Shown here: piece after piece, positions 60,120-64,000 of the stretch
Position numbering within the stretch: the stretch's first letter is position 1
Layout of the letters: the number at the start of each line of letters is the position of its first letter
NCBI GenBank assembly: GCA_964521075.1
Contig: CAZFPI010000002.1
Span: forward strand, 1-64,000
DNA: 64,000 bases
Direction: 5' to 3'
Source: Sterolibacterium sp964521075
GTDB taxonomy: Bacteria > Pseudomonadota > Gammaproteobacteria > Burkholderiales > Rhodocyclaceae
The notes under the pieces: model-generated
Told to the model about the DNA's origin: nothing
The model's input: the letters and a program-made list of their open reading frames with translations, nothing else
Database searches by the model: none
Position numbers and translations under genes: made by a program

Positions 60120-60887
60120 ATGCAGATCAGGAACTCGGTCTTTGTCGTCACGGGCGGCGCGTCGGGCCTCGGAGCGGCGACAGTCGCCATGCTGGCGGAG
60201 CTGCAAGGGCGTGTGGTGATCGCCGATCTCAACAAGGCGGCTGGAGAAGCTCTCGCGCAACGCATCGGGGGAGATGTCTGTTATGCCGGTTGCGACGTGA
60301 GCGACCCGGCCAGCGCGCAATCCGCCATCGACACCGCGCGGGATCGTTTTGGTGGCCTGCACGGCCTCGTCAATTGCGCCGGCATCGCCCCGGCGGAAAA
60401 ACTGGTGGGCTCTCTGGGGCCGCACCGGCTGGAGACATTCGCCCGCACCCTCAGCATCAACCTGGTCGGAACGTTCAATATGTGCCGACTAGCCGCCGAT
60501 GTCATGACACACAATGATCCGGTGGAAGACGGGGAACGGGGAGTGCTCATCAACACGGCTTCCATCGCTGCCTTTGAGGGCCAGATCGCACAGGTGGCTT
60601 ACGCGGCATCCAAGGGAGGCGTAGCCAGCATGACGCTGCCCATCGCCCGGGAGCTCGCGCGCCATGGCATCCGCTGCATGGCCATCGCGCCGGGTATCTT
60701 CGAGACGCCACTGTTACAGGATCTCGCCCCCGAAGTTCAGGCATCCCTCAAAGGCACGGCGGTTTTCCCGCCCCGTGCCGGACGCGCCGTGGAATATGCC
60801 CGGCTGGTACGCGCCATCATCGAAAACCCCATGCTCAACGGAACCACCCTGCGGCTGGACGGGGCCTTGAGGATGGCCGCGAAGTAA
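60120..60887 (+). CDS. short-chain dehydrogenase, 3-hydroxyacyl-CoA dehydrogenase type 2-like
   Basis: 255 residues, classical SDR. VVTGGASGLGAATVAML for NAD binding, LVNCAGIAPAEKL, TASIAAFEGQIAQVAYAASKGGV with the Ser-Tyr-Lys catalytic set, and IAPGIFETPLL. The closest pattern is HSD10/type II 3-hydroxyacyl-CoA dehydrogenase (2-methyl-3-hydroxybutyryl-CoA, also 17beta-hydroxysteroids). The start at 60120 has GGGAGG 6 bases upstream. Divergent from liuA, so branched-chain acyl-CoA oxidation is likely; steroid activity is also possible given the region. Confidence 0.85.
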   Translation: MQIRNSVFVVTGGASGLGAATVAMLAELQGRVVIADLNKAAGEALAQRIGGDVCYAGCDVSDPASAQSAIDTARDRFGGLHGLVNCAGIAPAEKLVGSLGPHRLETFARTLSINLVGTFNMCRLAADVMTHNDPVEDGERGVLINTASIAAFEGQIAQVAYAASKGGVASMTLPIARELARHGIRCMAIAPGIFETPLLQDLAPEVQASLKGTAVFPPRAGRAVEYARLVRAIIENPMLNGTTLRLDGALRMAAK

Positions 60888-60897
60888 ATCAGCCCAA

Positions 60898-62559
60898 TCA
60901 GCGTTTCTGTCGCAACCAGCGGATCAGCCCGGCGGTCGAGCTGTTGAGCCCGGCAAATTCGGGGGTGGCGTCTTCGGGCTGGCCTTCCAGTAGCGGCAGA
61001 AGGCGGTCGGCCAGTTGCTTACCGTATTCGACTCCCCACTGGTCGAAGGAATTGATGCCCCAGAGGATGCCCTGGACGAAAACCTTGTGCTCGTAGAGAG
61101 CGAGCAGTTGCCCCAGGGTATAAGGGGTCAGCCCGGGCAATAGCAGGGTGGTCGAGGGCTGGTTGCCGGGAAAAACCTTGAAGGGGGCGAGCTGGTCGAT
61201 CGTTGCGGCAGAAATCCCGGCGGCCTGCATTTCCCTGCGGGCTTCTTCCAGCGTTTTGCCCAGCATCATCGCCTCGCTCTGGGCAAGGCAGTTGGCGAGA
61301 ACGGCCGCCTGACGACCGGGAAGATCGTAATCCGTTTCCTGAAAAGCGATGAAGTCGCAAGGAATCAGCCGCCCGCCCTGGTGAATGAGCTGAAAGAAAG
61401 CATGCTGGCCATTCGTCCCGGCCTCGCCCCAGAGAACGGGAGCCGTCGCACAGGCAACCGGCTGGCCTTCGCGCGTGAGCTGTTTGCCGTTACTCTCCAT
61501 ATCGAGCTGTTGCAGATAGGAAGGGAGGTATTCCAGCAGCTGGCTGTAGGGCAATACGGCCAGCGTTTCCGCACCGAGAAAGTCGATATTCCAGATGCCC
61601 AGCAAGGCCATGAGGGCAGGCAGATTGCCAGTAACGGGGGCTTCAAAAAAATGCTGATCCACGGCATGCCCGCCCGCCAGGAATTGCAGGAAGTTTTCAT
61701 ACCCGACTGCCAGCATCAGCGGCAGGCCGATGGCTGACCAGACCGAAAAGCGGCCCCCGACCCAGTCCCAGAATTCAAAGCAGCTTTCCGTGTCGATGCC
61801 AAATTCCGACACGGCGGGAAGATTGGTCGATATTGCGACGAAATGCCGTGCGACAGCGGCCTCCCCCAGCGTCCCCGTCAGCCAGCCACGGGCAGCCCGG
61901 GCATTCACCATGGTTTCGCGGGTGGTGAAGGATTTGCTGGCAACGATGAAGAGGGTGGTTTCCGGGTCCAGCGGTGTCAGTGTCGTGAGCAGGTGGGCCG
62001 CATCGAGGTTGGAGACGAAATGAACGCAAAGATCGGGCTGATGAAAGGCAGTCAGGGCGGAAGCGGCCATGCGGGGGCCCAGATCGGAGCCGCCGATGCC
62101 GATATTCACAATATCCCGGATGGGCTGACCGGTCGCACCTCGCCAGCGGTGCTCGTGAATGTCGGCGCAGAAACTTCGCATCTTCTCCAGCACGGCCGCG
62201 ACTTCGGGACGCGGCTGCGGCTCGCGCAAGGCTACATGCAGGACGGCGCGCTGCTCGCTGGTGTTGAGAATGTCACCCGAGCGCATCCGGGTGATCCAGC
62301 CAGGAACATTCGCCTCGAACCAGAGTTGCGCCAGGGCGGCCAGCACTTCCTCGCTCAGCCGCTGCTTGGAGTAATCAAGCAGCAGCCCCATGGATCGACA
62401 CGAGAAACGCGCAAACCTGTCCGGGTCGGCGGCAAAGCGTTCGCGCAGGCTGATGCCGCTTTCCTTGTCACGCCGGGCAAGTTCCGAAAGCCTTTGCCAG
62501 GCGGAGCTGTGGCGCAGATCGAAGGAAACAAGGGAGGGCGAAGACAGGGATGCGGACAT
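60898..62559 (-). CDS. pgi: glucose-6-phosphate isomerase
   Basis: 553 residues. Signatures GIGGSDLGPRMAASAL, ASKSFTTRETMVNA, WVGGRFSVWSAIGLPL, and GILWGINSFDQWGVEYGKQL with the catalytic Lys. Interconverts glucose-6-P and fructose-6-P for glycolysis/gluconeogenesis. Ends 10 bases from the convergent SDR gene. Confidence 0.96.
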   Translation of the reverse strand: MSASLSSPSLVSFDLRHSSAWQRLSELARRDKESGISLRERFAADPDRFARFSCRSMGLLLDYSKQRLSEEVLAALAQLWFEANVPGWITRMRSGDILNTSEQRAVLHVALREPQPRPEVAAVLEKMRSFCADIHEHRWRGATGQPIRDIVNIGIGGSDLGPRMAASALTAFHQPDLCVHFVSNLDAAHLLTTLTPLDPETTLFIVASKSFTTRETMVNARAARGWLTGTLGEAAVARHFVAISTNLPAVSEFGIDTESCFEFWDWVGGRFSVWSAIGLPLMLAVGYENFLQFLAGGHAVDQHFFEAPVTGNLPALMALLGIWNIDFLGAETLAVLPYSQLLEYLPSYLQQLDMESNGKQLTREGQPVACATAPVLWGEAGTNGQHAFFQLIHQGGRLIPCDFIAFQETDYDLPGRQAAVLANCLAQSEAMMLGKTLEEARREMQAAGISAATIDQLAPFKVFPGNQPSTTLLLPGLTPYTLGQLLALYEHKVFVQGILWGINSFDQWGVEYGKQLADRLLPLLEGQPEDATPEFAGLNSSTAGLIRWLRQKR

Positions 62560-62627
62560 GGCAAAGGCAGGGCGATTCGGGAAATTCGGCGAAGTTTAGC
62601 CCGGAAAGAGGGGTGGTGAATGCCAAA

Positions 62628-64000
62628 TCAATGACTGGTTCCGGCAGAACGGGTGATCTTGTTGTACAGATTGTATTTGCCGACAGGCTTGGAGGCCGGG
62701 ATGCGCTTGACCTCTTTCAGCGTGGCGGCGTCGAAGACGATGACGGCTCCGTCTTTTTCCCAGAGGCTGGCCAGGGCGTAGCGGCCATCGCGGGTGAATT
62801 CGATGTGCGCCAGCGTCTTGCCGGGGACGGGGCGCAGCCGGGTGACGACTTCCAGCGTACGCTTGTCGATGACCTGCAAGGTATCCTTGTCCGGGCTCAT
62901 CATCGAATCGACCCAGGCATAGGGGGTTTTTTCATGGCTACGCATGAAGAAGCCGGGGCCCAGGGTGGGAATCTGCTTCACGGGCTTCCAGTCTTTCATG
63001 TCGATGACACTGACGATTCCTTCCTTCAGGTTGGGGCTGGCCAGCACGGTGCGCCCCTGCCATTCCCAGGTGATCCCCGATCCCAGATGCGGCATGCCCG
63101 GCAAGGGAATGTCGGCAATTTTCTTTCGGGCATCGAGATTGACGACCTGGCCCTGGCCGCCTTCGCGCGATGCGCCGATGACGTGCTCGTAGCTCGCATC
63201 GAAGAAAAAATCATCGAGAGCGGCATCCAGCAGGGTACGGCGGGGATAAAACCGCCCGGGAACGGGGTTACCCTCGCCCATGCGGAAATCATGCACCAGC
63301 CCTTCATAGACGGGCTCTGCCTTCGGGTCGTAGCTGATTTCCCATATCTCGTTGATGTCTTTCATCGCCGCAATGAAACTCTTGCGCGGCGCGGCGTCGT
63401 ACACCGCCGAGACACGCGAAGTCTGTTCACCCTTCTGGCTGCGGGCTTCGATGGTTTTCATCGGATTGAGACCGGCATCGAGCAATACCAGATTACGCGG
63501 CAGGTAATTGGCAGCCATGACATATTTCCCGTCCCCCGAGACGGCGATATTGCGCGTATTGATGCCAACGCGGATTTCTGCCACGGTTTTGAGGTTCCAG
63601 ATATCGAACTTTGTCACCCAGCCATCCCGCGAGGCGAAGAAAACGTAACGGCCATCCGGCGTGAATTTCGGCCCGCCGTGGAGCGCGTAACGCGAAGGAA
63701 AGCGGTGCAGGCGTTCGAGCCTGTCGCCATCGAGGATGGAAACATGATGGTCCCCCGTCTCGACGAGGACGAACAGATTCATCATGTCGGCCCGGCCGAA
63801 GACGGCGGAAGGTTTGTCAGGCAGGGAGCCGGGCGGAAAAGGCTCGATGCGCGAGGCTTTCATCTGCGCGTCCGTCCATGCGGGAGCAGGCTTGACCGGC
63901 GTGTAAATCCAGTCCGTCATCGCCTGCATTTCCCCCGCACTCAGCCTCTCGGCAAAACCTTGCATCTGTGTGGCCGCGCGGCCTTCGCGAAGCGTTTTCA
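62628..64000 (-). CDS. nirN: NirN-type cytochrome (heme d1 binding), 5' part beyond the window
   Basis: The frame is open to the right edge, so the start is missing. The visible first residues (REGRAATQMQGFAERLSAGEMQAMTDWIY) are the end of a cytochrome c domain; the haem-binding CxxCH lies outside. Next comes an eight-bladed d1-type propeller: HGGPKFTPDGRYVFFASRDGWVTKFDIWNLK, NTRNIAVSGDGKYVMAANYLPRNL, LPGMPHLGSGITWEWQG, SHEKTPYAWVD. This matches NirN, dihydro-heme d1 dehydrogenase of cd1 nitrite reductase maturation, better than NirS or NirF. It indicates a denitrifying organism with more nir genes just outside. Confidence 0.82.
   Translation of the reverse strand, partial: KTLREGRAATQMQGFAERLSAGEMQAMTDWIYTPVKPAPAWTDAQMKASRIEPFPPGSLPDKPSAVFGRADMMNLFVLVETGDHHVSILDGDRLERLHRFPSRYALHGGPKFTPDGRYVFFASRDGWVTKFDIWNLKTVAEIRVGINTRNIAVSGDGKYVMAANYLPRNLVLLDAGLNPMKTIEARSQKGEQTSRVSAVYDAAPRKSFIAAMKDINEIWEISYDPKAEPVYEGLVHDFRMGEGNPVPGRFYPRRTLLDAALDDFFFDASYEHVIGASREGGQGQVVNLDARKKIADIPLPGMPHLGSGITWEWQGRTVLASPNLKEGIVSVIDMKDWKPVKQIPTLGPGFFMRSHEKTPYAWVDSMMSPDKDTLQVIDKRTLEVVTRLRPVPGKTLAHIEFTRDGRYALASLWEKDGAVIVFDAATLKEVKRIPASKPVGKYNLYNKITRSAGTSH

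Noticed and set aside
1..64000. CRISPR arrays, tRNA/rRNA genes and prophage or plasmid modules
   Set aside because: No regularly spaced repeats, tRNA-like cloverleaf sequence, rRNA segments, integrase or phage genes were recognised on reading the window.

Overview
The window looks like a chromosomal segment of a GC-rich, denitrifying betaproteobacterium of the Rhodocyclales/Sterolibacteriaceae type. The evidence is the codon use, a Pil-Chp chemosensory cluster, an oxygen-independent ubiquinone set (ubiU-ubiV-ubiT), a heme d1 maturation gene (nirN) at the right edge, and a steroid degradation block. A Sterolibacterium-like cholesterol degrader is my best guess. This is inference from gene content, not a database match.

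Layout. 1-2215: arginine biosynthesis (start of argG, argF, argD, minus strand). 2516-6347: rpsT, a VanZ-like protein and ubiT-ubiV-ubiU, with a well-placed FNR-type promoter upstream of ubiU. 6487-6837: yjdM. 6991-16285: pilG-pilH-pilI-pilJ-chpA, which controls type IV pilus motility. 16286-16727: non-coding, with a 206-bp MITE-like element that has terminal inverted repeats and a target duplication. 16728-21402: thiD-thiE-hemL and small genes, including a DUF2249 protein and a multi-pass membrane protein. 21389-23560: an Ig-like lipoprotein. 23780-35263: an MSHA-type (type IV pilus/type II secretion-like) assembly operon with two ExeA/MshM-type ATPases. The first of these is cut by an in-frame stop from what looks like its own OmpA-like periplasmic domain. 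No pilin gene is present. 35388-37214: glmS.

37330-53155 is the metabolic highlight. It holds a nitronate monooxygenase-family flavoprotein, two steroid dehydrogenase-type flavoproteins (one with the Tyr-x-Ser signature of 3-ketosteroid delta4-(5alpha)-dehydrogenase, one with the Tyr-Pro-Gly-x-Gly signature of delta1-dehydrogenase), a DUF3443/DUF2844 pair, and an operon equivalent in content to the mycobacterial igr locus (chsH2-chsH1-ltp2-chsE1-chsE2 plus a metallo-beta-lactamase-fold hydrolase). That operon is divergent from a TonB-dependent receptor. Together the genes would dehydrogenate ring A, remove the last three side-chain carbons of a sterol as propionyl-CoA, and perhaps import the substrate.

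53387-59959 is a complete leucine/isovalerate (liu) operon running from isovaleryl-CoA to acetoacetate. It is followed by a short-chain dehydrogenase, pgi, and a nirN gene that runs off the right edge. Several dispersed palindromic repeats lie between genes. One of them is inserted inside the signal-peptide region of the DUF3443 lipoprotein.
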